64,000 nucleotides of DNA from an uncultured Lachnospiraceae bacterium (GCA_910585465.1 CAJUEW010000009.1:1-64000), one strand, 5' to 3'; positions 1-8,007 are shown, counted from the first letter of the stretch. Numbers and translations are program-made. The notes: a model not told the origin generated them from the letters alone.

Positions 1-151
1 AAACAGACGGATTATATTGCCCTTTTTCCAGTGAAATGATAGTTCTTGAAGAAACTTTTACTAAATCAGCAAGTTGCTGTTGGGTAAGCTGTTTCTCCAT
101 TCGGTATTCTCTTACATGATTCGATAGTAGTGTAGGAACTTCTTTTTTCAA
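1..151 (-). CDS. XRE-family helix-turn-helix regulator (partial)
   Basis: Only the first 50 codons are inside the window; the gene runs off the left edge. It starts with TTG at 151, preceded by a strong AGGAGG site at about 158-165. The visible part has the pattern of a Cro/C1-type DNA-binding domain: QQQLADLV for the first helix, then SSRTIISLEKG for the recognition helix. Small single-domain regulators of this kind often repress their own promoter, and a near-perfect 32-bp palindrome lies directly upstream. The target genes are unknown. Confidence 0.75.
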   Translation of the reverse strand, partial: MKKEVPTLLSNHVREYRMEKQLTQQQLADLVKVSSRTIISLEKGQYNPSV

Positions 152-167
152 ATTTTGCCTCCTTTGC

Positions 168-199
168 ATGAAATAAACTTCACGTGAAATTTATTTCAT
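168..199. promoter_or_regulatory. 32-bp palindrome, likely XRE operator
   Basis: Arms ATGAAATAAA and TTTATTTCAT surround a central CACGTG. Only one position of each 16-bp half fails to pair. It lies just upstream of the ribosome site of the XRE gene, where an autoregulatory operator would be expected. A function as operator is inference. Confidence 0.55.
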
Positions 200-338
200 A
201 TTAGCACTTGGATATATATTTGTCAAATTTTATAGCCAAATATTTGAAACTGATTTTTCAGAAATTTTCATAGGCGCATATAAGTACGAAAATCTGACTG
301 TATTAAATCAGTTTACACCGAATTTGAAGGAAGGAATA

Positions 339-470
339 ATGAACTATGGAAATAATTTGATAATTACGAGTGATCGTATTCCTAAATATGGTTTGAATTT
401 TTTGGACAAGAAATATTTCAATAGCATCGAAAAAAATATCACAAGTGAAAACTCATATGGCGGCTCATGA
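339..470 (+). CDS. Possible 43-aa small ORF or gene remnant
   Basis: ATG at 339 follows a good GAAGGAAGG ribosome site, and the frame runs to TGA at 468-470. The peptide is polar, with Asn, Lys and Ser and a few Gly and Pro, and it looks protein-like. I do not recognise it. The same frame is also open upstream back to about 181 without a start codon, so this could be the end of a decayed gene. Apart from this ORF and the hairpin at 567-604, I see nothing in 200-676. Confidence 0.25.
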   Translation: MNYGNNLIITSDRIPKYGLNFLDKKYFNSIEKNITSENSYGGS

Positions 471-566
471 CGATACCGGTGTTAGAGAATTGAAGAGCTT
501 TTTAGTAGTTCTTTTACATTTTTAGGGTATATATTTCCTTTAAATGACTAATTATCTGTATTATTC

Positions 567-604
567 AAAAACATCTTTCCCGTTGATAAAGGGAAAGATG
601 TTTT
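567..604. terminator. Intrinsic terminator hairpin
   Basis: A 14-bp perfect stem (AAAACATCTTTCCC pairing with GGGAAAGATGTTTT) has a 9-nt loop and U-rich outer arms. It sits beyond the stop codon of the minus-strand gene ending at 677 and probably ends that transcript. The symmetrical arms suggest it could act in both directions. Confidence 0.6.
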
Positions 605-676
605 CAAATGCGCCAAATAAGTTATTTTCTATAAGCAATCAAATTATGTCATGTATCGGTATTTTGTGTATATTAT

Positions 677-1924
677 TCATTTTTTTATGACCGGAATCTC
701 CATTTCCTGCTGTTCTACGACATTTGACAAATAGCAGAATGTACCGTCCTCATATGACTGTATGACAACTTGATTTGTAAACGCATAATCCGAATCATAA
801 TCCGGCCATACGCCATCCACAAAGAGAGTTAATGTACCGTCTTCATTCTCTGTGTAGTCCACCACTTCACCGAACGGCGCATATGGCCTGACTGAAAACA
901 AATCACATTCGTAAGTGTTGCTATCCGCATCATAACCGCAGCAATTGTGAAGCTGTTCTACAGTTATAGGAAAATATATTGTCATAATCTCTTCAAATAT
1001 CTCTGCGTCAACTCTTCCTCCATGCACTTTCAGATATTCTCCCGTATGCATATGATAAATATCCCCAAACATAGTATCCATTATTATTTCTTCCACATTG
1101 CTGCTGTTCCAGTCAACAGTCAGCAGATTATAATCTATATAGCTTAAGCCGGATATATACTTCTCTGTCAGCGCCCTGCAGTCCTCAGCTAATGGTTTTA
1201 TCCTGTAGTGCTCCCGCAAATTTCCATGTGATATCTTTATTTTATTGGTATAGATAAAGTACCCTTTTTCTGTCAGCCTGATTTCTTCCAAATCCCATAC
1301 AGATGTATGGGACAATATGGGCACGCCTCCTTCCTGCCATGTAATTTCCACATAGTAAACCTGCAGCTTCCCTGCACGGTACAGAAAAGTGCGGCATCCA
1401 AACCGGCCGTCCCCATAGATCTCATATATTGTAACCTGGGCATCCTTTCCATCTGAATATTCGGAATAAAATATTTCCACTTTTTCATAATTTGCCATAT
1501 TGATACCTTTTGACACAGACACAAATCCAAGTCCGCCGATCCGGCTGACCACCTCCCGTCTTTGTTCTTTCGTCCTCTGCTCTAATTGATAAAAAGTTGT
1601 ATCCAATACTTTGATATCCTTATATAAATCTGCACATTCTTCTGCAGCTAATTTTGCAGTCTGTTGAAGCTGTTCCTGTTCATCGCTTTTCAGAACACTT
1701 ACCACCTCTTCTATTTCTTCCTCGTAAGAGATCTCATTCATCTTTTCCTGGCTTTCTTCTTCCTGCTCTCTTTGCATCTCCTCTGAAAATTTCTTCTCAT
1801 TTAAAAATTCCTTTTCACAACTGAAGTAAAGCAACAGGATAAGAGGAATACTTACAGCTGCAAAAAGAATGTTTACAATGACACCCTTTCGGCACCTTCT
1901 TTTTCTCTGTGTACTATTTTCCAT
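677..1924 (-). CDS. Membrane-anchored protein, paralog 1 of a five-member family
   Basis: About 415 residues, function unknown. A basic N-terminus and one hydrophobic segment (about residues 16-36, ending in YFSC) indicate a membrane anchor with an extracellular body. An acidic Glu-rich linker follows. The C-terminal part has the family signatures LTEKGYFIYT, a YISGLSY block, MFGDIYHMHTGE, and a final block EVVDYTENEDGTLTLFVDGV leading to a WPDY segment. From memory this resembles proteins labelled DUF6070 in Lachnospiraceae, but I could not check. I chose ATG 1924 over the GTG at 1936 because AAGGTGAG lies 8 nt before it and the paralogs also begin MEN or MEE. Its promoter carries a BlaI-type box. 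Confidence 0.85.
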   Translation of the reverse strand: MENSTQRKRRCRKGVIVNILFAAVSIPLILLLYFSCEKEFLNEKKFSEEMQREQEEESQEKMNEISYEEEIEEVVSVLKSDEQEQLQQTAKLAAEECADLYKDIKVLDTTFYQLEQRTKEQRREVVSRIGGLGFVSVSKGINMANYEKVEIFYSEYSDGKDAQVTIYEIYGDGRFGCRTFLYRAGKLQVYYVEITWQEGGVPILSHTSVWDLEEIRLTEKGYFIYTNKIKISHGNLREHYRIKPLAEDCRALTEKYISGLSYIDYNLLTVDWNSSNVEEIIMDTMFGDIYHMHTGEYLKVHGGRVDAEIFEEIMTIYFPITVEQLHNCCGYDADSNTYECDLFSVRPYAPFGEVVDYTENEDGTLTLFVDGVWPDYDSDYAFTNQVVIQSYEDGTFCYLSNVVEQQEMEIPVIKK

Positions 1925-1953
1925 AATATTTCTCACCTTTTCTTGTTGTATGA

Positions 1954-1982
1954 CTTATAGTATTACACTTGTAAGATTTCAA
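1954..1982 (-). promoter_or_regulatory. Promoter with BlaI-type operator in its spacer
   Basis: On the minus strand, TTGAAA (1982-1977) and TATAAG (1959-1954) are 17 bp apart. The spacer contains the dyad TTACAAGTGTAA (1963-1974), which matches the TTACA-NN-TGTAA pattern found in the blaI promoter at 11128-11139. Repressor bound here would block polymerase directly. The box is seen; regulation by BlaI is inferred. Confidence 0.65.
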
Positions 1983-2032
1983 GTCAAGCAAAATTTATAT
2001 ACACGATAAACTTGCAGCCCCTTCTCTCCTTC

Positions 2033-3280
2033 TCACCGATTTCCCACAACTGGAATATCCATCTCCTGCTTTTGAATGGTATTGGATAAATAACGAAAAG
2101 CCCCATTCCCTAACGGTCTGACCACAATCTGATTTGTAAAGGCATAATCTGAATTATAATCCGGCCATACGCCATCCACAAACAATGTAAGCGTTCCATC
2201 CCCATTTTCTATATAGTCCACTACTTCGGGAAACGGCGGCAATGGCTGCGAAATACTCATTTCATATTTATATGTATCCGTATCAGCATCATATTTGCAT
2301 TGTTCTCTTAATTGCTCTGCTGTTACCGGGAAATACGTCATCATAATGGATTCATAAAGTTCTGACGAAATTCCCTCACCGTCCGGAACAAATATCTCCC
2401 CTGTATGGATTCGATAAATATCCTCAAACATGCATGGTCTTATAATTTCTTCCACATTTTTGCTGTCCCAGTCAGTAATCAGCACATTATAACTTACATA
2501 GCTAAGGCCTGATACATATTTTCGGGTAAATTCCCTGCATGTTTCCGGCAGCGGTTTGACCCTGTAATACTCCTTCAAATTGCCATGTGCAACGATTACT
2601 GCATTTGTATAAATCAAATATCCCTTTTCTGTCAATCGGATCTCTGCAATATCATTGGTTCTGGCTGATTCTATAACCGGTATCCCGTTTTTCTTCCATC
2701 CAATCCCAATATAGTAGGTTTGCAGTATCCCCTGCCGACAGACAAACGTTCTGGAAGAAAATGTTCCATCCGTAAAGGGCTCGTATATTGTGACCTGTGC
2801 ATCCTGCCCCATGCAATACAAGGAATAAAAATCTTCTACCTCTTCATAGTTACGCATATTCATATCATCTGAAACGCATACCATTCCATTGTCGCCCAAT
2901 AAATTAACGATATCTTTTCTCTGCTGCTCTGTTAACTCAATCGTTGAAGCATAACTGATCTCCCCGTTATCATTCACTGATTCCACAGCCGAATAAAAGC
3001 CTGCACACATTTCTGCGGCCGATACTGCGCTATTTTGTAACTTTTGCTGTTCATCCATTGACAGAACACACTCAGGCTCTGTATACGCATACGGCGCTCC
3101 ATCCCCTGACTCTATTTGTTCCTGAGAATCAATCTGGACAAACGGAACTTTTACTCCCCTGCTGCCGGCCGGATACACTGCTTCTTTTTTCTCCCAAACT
3201 ATGCATCCAATAACCGTCAGGGATAGCGCCAGTAGAAAACATATACCATATTTCTCTATAGTCCATTTCATTTCCTCCAT
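2033..3280 (-). CDS. Membrane or lipoprotein-anchored protein, paralog 2
   Basis: 415 residues, same unknown family as the gene at 677-1924 and clearly similar to it. The start MEEMKWTIEKYG follows AAAGGAGAG. The hydrophobic segment (about residues 12-27) ends in VIGC, which fits a lipobox, so the protein may be lipid-anchored. Shared blocks are LTEKGYLIYT, KYVSGLSYVSYN, CMFEDIYRIHTGE, YFPVTAEQLREQ and the C-terminal DGTLTLFVDGVWPDYNSDY. I found no BlaI-type box in the short region upstream, so it may use another promoter. It lies 109 bp upstream of paralog 1, in the same direction. Confidence 0.85.
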   Translation of the reverse strand: MEEMKWTIEKYGICFLLALSLTVIGCIVWEKKEAVYPAGSRGVKVPFVQIDSQEQIESGDGAPYAYTEPECVLSMDEQQKLQNSAVSAAEMCAGFYSAVESVNDNGEISYASTIELTEQQRKDIVNLLGDNGMVCVSDDMNMRNYEEVEDFYSLYCMGQDAQVTIYEPFTDGTFSSRTFVCRQGILQTYYIGIGWKKNGIPVIESARTNDIAEIRLTEKGYLIYTNAVIVAHGNLKEYYRVKPLPETCREFTRKYVSGLSYVSYNVLITDWDSKNVEEIIRPCMFEDIYRIHTGEIFVPDGEGISSELYESIMMTYFPVTAEQLREQCKYDADTDTYKYEMSISQPLPPFPEVVDYIENGDGTLTLFVDGVWPDYNSDYAFTNQIVVRPLGNGAFRYLSNTIQKQEMDIPVVGNR

Positions 3281-3358
3281 CGCTCTCCTTTCCTACAATA
3301 TGCTTTTCATTTCCTATCTGTCTGGTAGAACATATGAAGTTTTTTGCCTGACTATAAC

Positions 3359-3393
3359 AAACCGCCCTTATTTTGCAAAATGAAGGGCGGTTT
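3359..3393. terminator. Hairpin terminator inside a dispersed repeat
   Basis: The stem is AAACCGCCCTT / AAGGGCGGTTT (3359-3369 with 3383-3393), with a loop containing TTTTGCAAAAT and then a T-run. A related 26-bp core recurs at 30920-30946 and, inverted, at 58014-58039. It lies between paralog 2 and the beta-lactamase-like fragment. Confidence 0.5.
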
Positions 3394-3562
3394 TTGTAAA
3401 TTTTAAATCTTCAAGGGATATCTGGCCGTCATTCTCAAGAATCAGCATGCCGAGTGTAGTAAACGCCTTTTTAACGGAACCAATCTGATAAAGAGTTTTT
3501 TGCCGGCAGAAATCATACGGCTTCATTTCCGCCCGAAACCGTACTGGAAACAGCCGGCACAA
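3368..3562 (-). pseudogene. Fragment of a beta-lactamase-family serine hydrolase
   Basis: A 64-codon open frame contains YQIGSVKKAFTTLGMLILEN followed by a DGQISLEDL segment. This matches the active-site region of class C beta-lactamase/penicillin-binding-type hydrolases (PF00144), where the SxxK motif supplies the nucleophilic serine; here it reads SVKK. The rest of the domain (YxN and the later motifs) is absent, and the last residues run into the dispersed hairpin repeat. I read it as a decayed remnant rather than a working enzyme. A beta-lactamase-type remnant beside genes with BlaI boxes is suggestive. Confidence 0.55.
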
Positions 3563-3629
3563 GCATTATTGTGCATCTATCAGAAAATAATATGTAGCGG
3601 TTTTTCTTTGTTTCATCGGAAACTCTATA

Positions 3630-3658
3630 TTGTATCTCAGTATATCATATGTTATAAT
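3630..3658 (+). promoter_or_regulatory. Promoter of the HTH-DUF3990 gene pair
   Basis: TTGTAT (3630-3635) and TATAAT (3653-3658) are separated by 17 bp. The octamer ATGTTATA occurs at about 3648-3655 and again near 3673-3680, flanking the start of transcription. These two copies could be sites for the HTH domain of the encoded protein (inference). Confidence 0.55.
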
Positions 3659-3699
3659 CAAATTATTCAAATGTTATATCGAAATTCAAGGAGGCCACT

Positions 3700-4548
3700 A
3701 TGAAAAGCTCCGAAATCATAAAGGAAATTCGCTCCTATCTAAATTTAAACCAAAGTGAATTAGCTGATGTGTTAGGTGTAAGTTTTGCAACCGTCAACCG
3801 TTGGGAAAAAGGACGTTGTGAGCCATCAAAGATCGCAGTAAATGCAATTAAAAATTTGTGTGCTGATAACAATATTGATTTTTCTCAATTTGAAGGAAAC
3901 CGTATTATTAGAACTAACGAAATTATAACTCTTTATCATGGATCAAAATCAGGAATTTGTGGTTCCATTGCCCCTATAAGCCGGAAATACTGCGATTTTG
4001 GAAAAGGGTTTTATATGGGAACTGACCGAACCCAGCCACTTACTTTAATTTGCAATTATCCTAATGCCAGAATATATACGTTAAGCGTCAATCTATCAGA
4101 TCTTAAAATTCTTGATGTAGAAGTGGGATTAGATTGGGCATTGTTAATTGCATACAACCGTGGCAAAATGGAATCCATAAAACGTTCAACTACCTATAAT
4201 CGTTTTGCAAATTTAAGCAAAGACTGTGACATGATTATTGGCTATATTGCTAACGATAGAATGTTCGTCGTTCTGGATCGTTTTTTCAATGGAGAAATTA
4301 CAGATATGGCGCTTATTAATAGTCTTTCGGCGTTGAAACTTGGTAAGCAATATGTAGCTTTAACAGAAAAGGCTTGCAAAAAAATAAAAATTCTTGATGA
4401 GCAAGTACTCACCGGGAATGATCGGGATAAACTAAAACAAGAAAGTGAAGCCAACCGTTCAAAAGGCATTGCAATGGCAGATGAAATTTGCCGGAAATAT
4501 CGCCGTGAGGGTCAATTCTTTGATGAAATATTAAAGGCAGGTGAATAA
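3700..4548 (+). CDS. XRE HTH-DUF3990 fusion protein, ADP-ribosyltransferase-like toxin
   Basis: 282 residues. Residues 1-60 form an XRE-type DNA-binding domain (LNQSELADVLGVSFATVNRW). From about residue 75 the DUF3990 signature follows: LYHGSKSGI, then CDFGKGFYMGTDRTQPLTLI. DUF3990 proteins belong to the ADP-ribosyltransferase-like fold and are thought to act as toxins. The start is ATG 3700 after AAGGAGG. The stop is one base from the start of the next gene, so the two are translated together. Having a DNA-binding domain on the toxin-like protein suggests it regulates its own promoter. Toxicity is inferred from the family only. Confidence 0.8.
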   Translation: MKSSEIIKEIRSYLNLNQSELADVLGVSFATVNRWEKGRCEPSKIAVNAIKNLCADNNIDFSQFEGNRIIRTNEIITLYHGSKSGICGSIAPISRKYCDFGKGFYMGTDRTQPLTLICNYPNARIYTLSVNLSDLKILDVEVGLDWALLIAYNRGKMESIKRSTTYNRFANLSKDCDMIIGYIANDRMFVVLDRFFNGEITDMALINSLSALKLGKQYVALTEKACKKIKILDEQVLTGNDRDKLKQESEANRSKGIAMADEICRKYRREGQFFDEILKAGE

Positions 4549-4549
4549 A

Positions 4550-4987
4550 ATGGAAAATCTTACTCTTGAGAAGCGCCAACTCTGCGATATACAAGGACGA
4601 TTATTTGAACTTGCTCTAACAACAGGATTGGATTGTCCATCATTTATAAAATCTTTTATGGACAGTAAAACCGCTGCCGCCCTTGATGATGTCTATGACC
4701 GATTACAATGGGCGGGTGAGGAATATATTCTTGAGGAACTAAATGAGGAAGTTAACGGGCTTAAAAAGGCTGGTACAACTTATTCTTCAGAAGTAATGTA
4801 TTGGACAGGGTATATTTATCGCTATTGGCATTACTACACGGGTGAATATAGTCATGAAATATATAAAATCGCTGATGCTAAAACAATGAATGAATGTTGG
4901 CTTGGTTTCCATACTTTTGACGCGAAAATGGCTATTGATGATTTAAAAGAGATTTATAAACAAAAACGTGAAAGGAATCCTTTATGA
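4550..4987 (+). CDS. DUF3791-like partner protein, candidate antitoxin
   Basis: 145 residues, soluble and acidic. A segment around residues 25-65 (SFMDSKTAAALDDVYDRLQW followed by AGEEYILEEL) recalls DUF3791 proteins, which commonly neighbour DUF3990 genes; this match is from memory. ATG 4550 is preferred to the GTG at 4541 because AGGTGA precedes it at the right distance. It begins 1 bp after the DUF3990 gene ends, the usual layout of a toxin-antitoxin operon. Its last codons overlap the start of a truncated third ORF. Confidence 0.65.
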   Translation: MENLTLEKRQLCDIQGRLFELALTTGLDCPSFIKSFMDSKTAAALDDVYDRLQWAGEEYILEELNEEVNGLKKAGTTYSSEVMYWTGYIYRYWHYYTGEYSHEIYKIADAKTMNECWLGFHTFDAKMAIDDLKEIYKQKRERNPL

Positions 4988-5049
4988 GCAATTCTGTGAA
5001 AGATACTTTTGACAAAGCATCCCTTATCCGCACACGTAGCTTGATTTGA
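4984..5049 (+). pseudogene. Truncated third ORF of the toxin-antitoxin-like operon
   Basis: ATG 4984 overlaps the TGA of the preceding gene as ATGA, a normal coupling arrangement, but the frame ends after 21 codons. The peptide is not recognisable. It looks like the 5' end of a gene whose remainder has been lost, after which the sequence changes to the unrelated yjdF region. Confidence 0.35.
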
Positions 5050-5119
5050 TCCGGGAACAGTTCATTTTCAGGATCCCTAAAGCATAACAACACAGCATAC
5101 ACATTTCATCAAGAAATGC

Positions 5120-5141
5120 CGGGGCAGGTACTACCTGCCCC
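5120..5141 (-). terminator. Hairpin overlapping the end of yjdF
   Basis: A nearly perfect palindrome, GGGGCAGGTA / CTACCTGCCCC, overlaps the last codons and the TAG of yjdF. The trailing T content on the minus strand is moderate. It probably ends the yjdF transcript. Confidence 0.5.
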
Positions 5142-5547
5142 TATGCTTTTCTTTCCTTTTCTGCTGTTTCAGTTCAAACTGCCGCTGCCTTTTTGCCTCC
5201 CGTTGTTCCCGGCTCACAATTTTGCGTTCAGTTTTCAACTGCTCCTGCTGTAATTTCAAAGCCTGCTGCGATTTTGTTCCTATCCCGGTATTCTGTACCT
5301 GTTTTCGTACTTCACGCTGTACCCGTTTGGGATTGCGGCCTGTTTCTTTTACATCAGTTGCCACAGCCGGACTAAATCGCAGCCGATCGTAATTTTTCAG
5401 AACGAAATCATATATTTCATAGTCTTTGGGTTCCGCACCAAATGTAACTTTACACACAGATAATTTACCCTCTGATATTCGTTCAAAAACGCCTATCCAA
5501 AATGGTTCCTCAAAAAATACTTTCAGTCTGCTCGATACTTTGTCCAT
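5131..5547 (-). CDS. yjdF: YjdF family protein (DUF2992)
   Basis: 138 residues. The N-terminal half (EEPFWIGVFERISEGKLSVC, then KVTFGAEPKDYEIYDFVL) and the basic, Gln-rich C-terminal tail (EQREAKRQRQFELKQQKRKE) are typical of YjdF proteins of Firmicutes. The biochemical role is unknown. In many species the gene is controlled by the yjdF RNA, a riboswitch reported to respond to azaaromatic compounds, which suggests a detoxification role. The start follows TAAGGAGGAATTGTC. A structured leader region lies upstream, and a group II intron is inserted beyond that. Confidence 0.9.
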   Translation of the reverse strand: MDKVSSRLKVFFEEPFWIGVFERISEGKLSVCKVTFGAEPKDYEIYDFVLKNYDRLRFSPAVATDVKETGRNPKRVQREVRKQVQNTGIGTKSQQALKLQQEQLKTERKIVSREQREAKRQRQFELKQQKRKEKHRGR

Positions 5548-5584
5548 GACAATTCCTCCTTAAAATAATTGTAATGAACAAAGA

Positions 5585-5765
5585 ATGGACGACCCTAAGG
5601 AGGGAGGGCTACTTACACCAAATCGGTGCGACTGGACTACCTACCAGTTCTGCAAGATTACCTTGCGTTGTGTTTTTATCTTTGCCTCTATATATTACCA
5701 CATAACCGCTTATTATTCCAGAACAAAGCGGTAAGCCCGCATCAACTCCCCTGTCCCCTCAATCA
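5585..5765 (-). ncRNA. Candidate yjdF RNA riboswitch
   Basis: About 180 nt of conserved-looking, structured leader lies directly upstream of yjdF. On the minus strand it shows several paired elements, including CGGGCTTACCGCTTTG with a later AAGCGGT, a CACCGATTTGGTG hairpin, and a CCCTCCCTCCTTAGGG stretch just before the coding region. The position and general look fit the yjdF motif (Rfam RF01764 from memory). The boundaries are approximate. Confidence 0.6.
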
Positions 5766-5919
5766 TGAGGGGCTTGGCTGCTTTGCCGCGCCGAGTGCGA
5801 TTGCAAAGCAATATTTTCCACTCGCACGAGTGCGCATCCTCCGGTGGGTTTTTATTCTATAGGAAAATTCGGAGAAATTTGGTAAGTAGGTAAGTCCCTT
5901 GCGGGGCTTACCCCTCTCA

Positions 5920-5952
5920 GAACCGGACGTGCAGCTTTCCCGCATCCGGCTC
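5920..5952 (-). ncRNA. Group II intron domain V
   Basis: A 33-nt hairpin reads GAGCCGGATGCGG, a GAAA loop region, then CTGCACGTCCGGTTC. The AGC catalytic triad lies near its 5' end and the bulge region is in place. This is the most conserved part of group II introns and suggests the ribozyme may still be functional. Confidence 0.85.
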
Positions 5953-5976
5953 CCTGCAAAGCTAATACATCTACAA

Positions 5977-7275
5977 CTATCCGTATATACTGACATAGAT
6001 ACGTGGTCGGACGAGTGGGAATTGTCTCATCAATTCCTTATATCCTTCCTTTGTATAGCTTCTTCTCTGGCTTCTTCTATTCAGCCAGTAGAATAACCTG
6101 AACCATACTACATTATAAAATGAGTTCAGGCTTCTTGAATTGTCAGTAATTCCGTAGTAATGATAGTAACCAGTTAAGATTTCATTCAGCTTCTTTACTA
6201 TCTGGTTTATGCGTAGGAATCTCATATCTCTTATCGTAGCATTTATTTCCTTGCTTTTCTTTGCTAGCTTTTTCTTACTGGTCTTCCTCTTCACTCTGAA
6301 CTTTCCCGTTCTTCCATGCGAACAGTAATGCGTGAATCCGAGGAATGTAAAGGTCTCCGGTTTCCCGTCTCCACGTTCTTTCCGGTTCCTTTCTGCAAAT
6401 CGGCCGAATTCTATCAGCCTCGTCTTTTTCTCCTCCATTTCCAGTCCAAAGTGCATCATTCTGCGCTTTAAATATTCATAGAACATCTCTGCGTCTGTTT
6501 TGTATTGAAAGCAGACTACAAAATCATCCGCATATACCACCAGCCCTGCGTACCCTTTCATGATCGGCTGCATTTTCTCCTTGAACCACCACACCAGTAC
6601 ATAGTGCATATATATGTTTGCGATTACTGGTGAGCAGACCGAACCCTGGCCGGCTCCTTCCTCTGTCTCTTCATATCTGTAATATTCCATAATTCCGGCT
6701 TTTAACATCCGGCGTACCAGCCTGATGATATTTGGGTCTTTAATTCTTGATTCTATGAACTTTATTATCCATTCATGGTCCAAGTGGTCGAAAAATCCTT
6801 TTACATCCGCATCCAATACCCAGTTTGTCTTTTCTTTTTCCAGCATTCCGTTCAGCTTTCTTAATGCCTTATGACAACTTCTCCCTGGTCGGAATCCCAT
6901 CATTTCATCATAGAAATGCGGTTCGAACACTGCTTCCAGTACTCGTCTCAATGCTTCCTGCACCAGTTTGTCTTCATAGCAATAGATACTGAGCGGCCGT
7001 GTCTTTCCGTTTTCTTTCGGTATCTCCACTCTTTTTGCTGGCTTGGGCTTGTATGCTTTCTTCTTAAGCTTTTCCTCTAATTCTTCCAGATTTTCCTCCA
7101 GCCTTGCCCCGTATTCCTCTTTGGTTATCCCATCGGTTCCTACTGCTTTCTTTCCGTCCATTTCCTTGTGGCACTCTTTTAATAATTCCTTATTTATCAA
7201 ATGCCCTATGGACGTAAATACCATGTCTGGATGTCCGCCTGATAGTTGTGATATTCTCGCCAATTTCGTTTCCAT
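5977..7275 (-). CDS. Group II intron reverse transcriptase/maturase
   Basis: 432 residues, starting at ATG after GACAGGAGGAGCT. The reverse transcriptase domain fills the first 300 residues: KAVGTDGITKEEY, RPLSIYCYEDKLVQEALR, FRPGRSCHKAL, GFFDHLDH, GQGSVCSPVIANIYMHYVL and the catalytic YADDFVV. The C-terminal maturase region includes FTFLGFTHYC and a basic stretch, then a region with GYYHYYGI. There is no HNH endonuclease domain, so target cleavage would depend on the ribozyme. The protein helps the intron splice and retrotranspose. The frame is intact. Confidence 0.92.
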   Translation of the reverse strand: METKLARISQLSGGHPDMVFTSIGHLINKELLKECHKEMDGKKAVGTDGITKEEYGARLEENLEELEEKLKKKAYKPKPAKRVEIPKENGKTRPLSIYCYEDKLVQEALRRVLEAVFEPHFYDEMMGFRPGRSCHKALRKLNGMLEKEKTNWVLDADVKGFFDHLDHEWIIKFIESRIKDPNIIRLVRRMLKAGIMEYYRYEETEEGAGQGSVCSPVIANIYMHYVLVWWFKEKMQPIMKGYAGLVVYADDFVVCFQYKTDAEMFYEYLKRRMMHFGLEMEEKKTRLIEFGRFAERNRKERGDGKPETFTFLGFTHYCSHGRTGKFRVKRKTSKKKLAKKSKEINATIRDMRFLRINQIVKKLNEILTGYYHYYGITDNSRSLNSFYNVVWFRLFYWLNRRSQRRSYTKEGYKELMRQFPLVRPRIYVSIYG

Positions 7276-7793
7276 AGCTCCTCCTGTCTCTGCGTACAGT
7301 CTATGTTTCCTCTTTGATATGACTTTGCATGGCTAGCCTGCGAGGACAGGCATTTCTCGACTTCCACTGTATGTTTTACCGTGTACTATTCGGCCATCCG
7401 ACTTCTGCTGGCCATTTGCGGTTCTCCCTTCGACAGTTGTTCCGCATACCTGATGTACGCAACTCATCTGGAACCAGACAGACCTCCTCCAGTTGACTTG
7501 AAATCCTTGATTGCATGACCAACCTCAAAACTCCGGGGAAGCAACTGTATTCTCGCTCTTAGTGACTACAGTTATGTTGCTTTCAGTGTATAGGAGCACC
7601 TCTGCCTTCCCACTTTCATTTTCATATCGAAGCTATGTGCAGTTATGCCCTGCAATCTCGCTGTCTACGCTTAGCAGACAGCATCTCTGCTGTCCACCCA
7701 AGACTCGCTTGGTGCGGTATAGCTTGTACCTTACACCGTAGGACTTTCACCCACCGAATTCCAAGCCCTTAGCTGGGCGCACCCTAATAGAAT

Positions 7794-7830
7794 AAAAAAT
7801 GGCAATTCCGCTTAATACTGCGAACTGCCA
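7794..7830 (-). terminator. Intrinsic terminator at the group II intron insertion site
   Basis: On the minus strand, TGGCAGTTCGC pairs with GCGGAATTGCCA and is followed by six T. The intron begins 12 bp downstream. No intact gene precedes it on that strand; only an open hydrophobic frame (to 7853) broken by a 14-base C/G homopolymer (7935-7948) is seen. The gene this terminator once served seems to be lost. Confidence 0.65.
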
Positions 7831-8007
7831 CACTATTACATTTTCCCCTGGTTCATTGGCAGATGATATTATCTTGAAAGGCAGACCTGCACAGCCAGCA
7901 GGAAACCCACAGAACAATAATAGCCAGCAGACCTCCCCCCCCCCCCCCAAAAAGTAACACATTGATATACCTCTGTTCAAAATAGTGTAGTTTCACAAAA
8001 TATACTA

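Larger units (their letters stand above)
5881..7782 (-). mobile_element. Group II intron with encoded reverse transcriptase
   Basis: The 5' end on the minus strand reads GTGCGCCCAGC, a typical group II intron start, at 7782. The 3' end holds a complete domain V and a domain VI stem ending near 5881-5886. The reverse transcriptase lies in between. The element (about 1.9 kb) sits downstream of an intrinsic terminator (7794-7830), the insertion preference known for group IIC introns, although its domain V carries an AGC triad whereas many IIC introns have CGC. The flanks are nearly inverted copies of each other: TTTTTATTCTATTAGG before it and CCTATAGAATAAAAA after it. The exact 3' junction is uncertain by a few bases. 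Confidence 0.85.

Noticed and set aside
5977..7275. Reverse transcriptase as part of a retron or defence (DGR/Abi) system
   Set aside because: A group II intron 5' end, domain V and domain VI surround it, so it is the intron's own protein.
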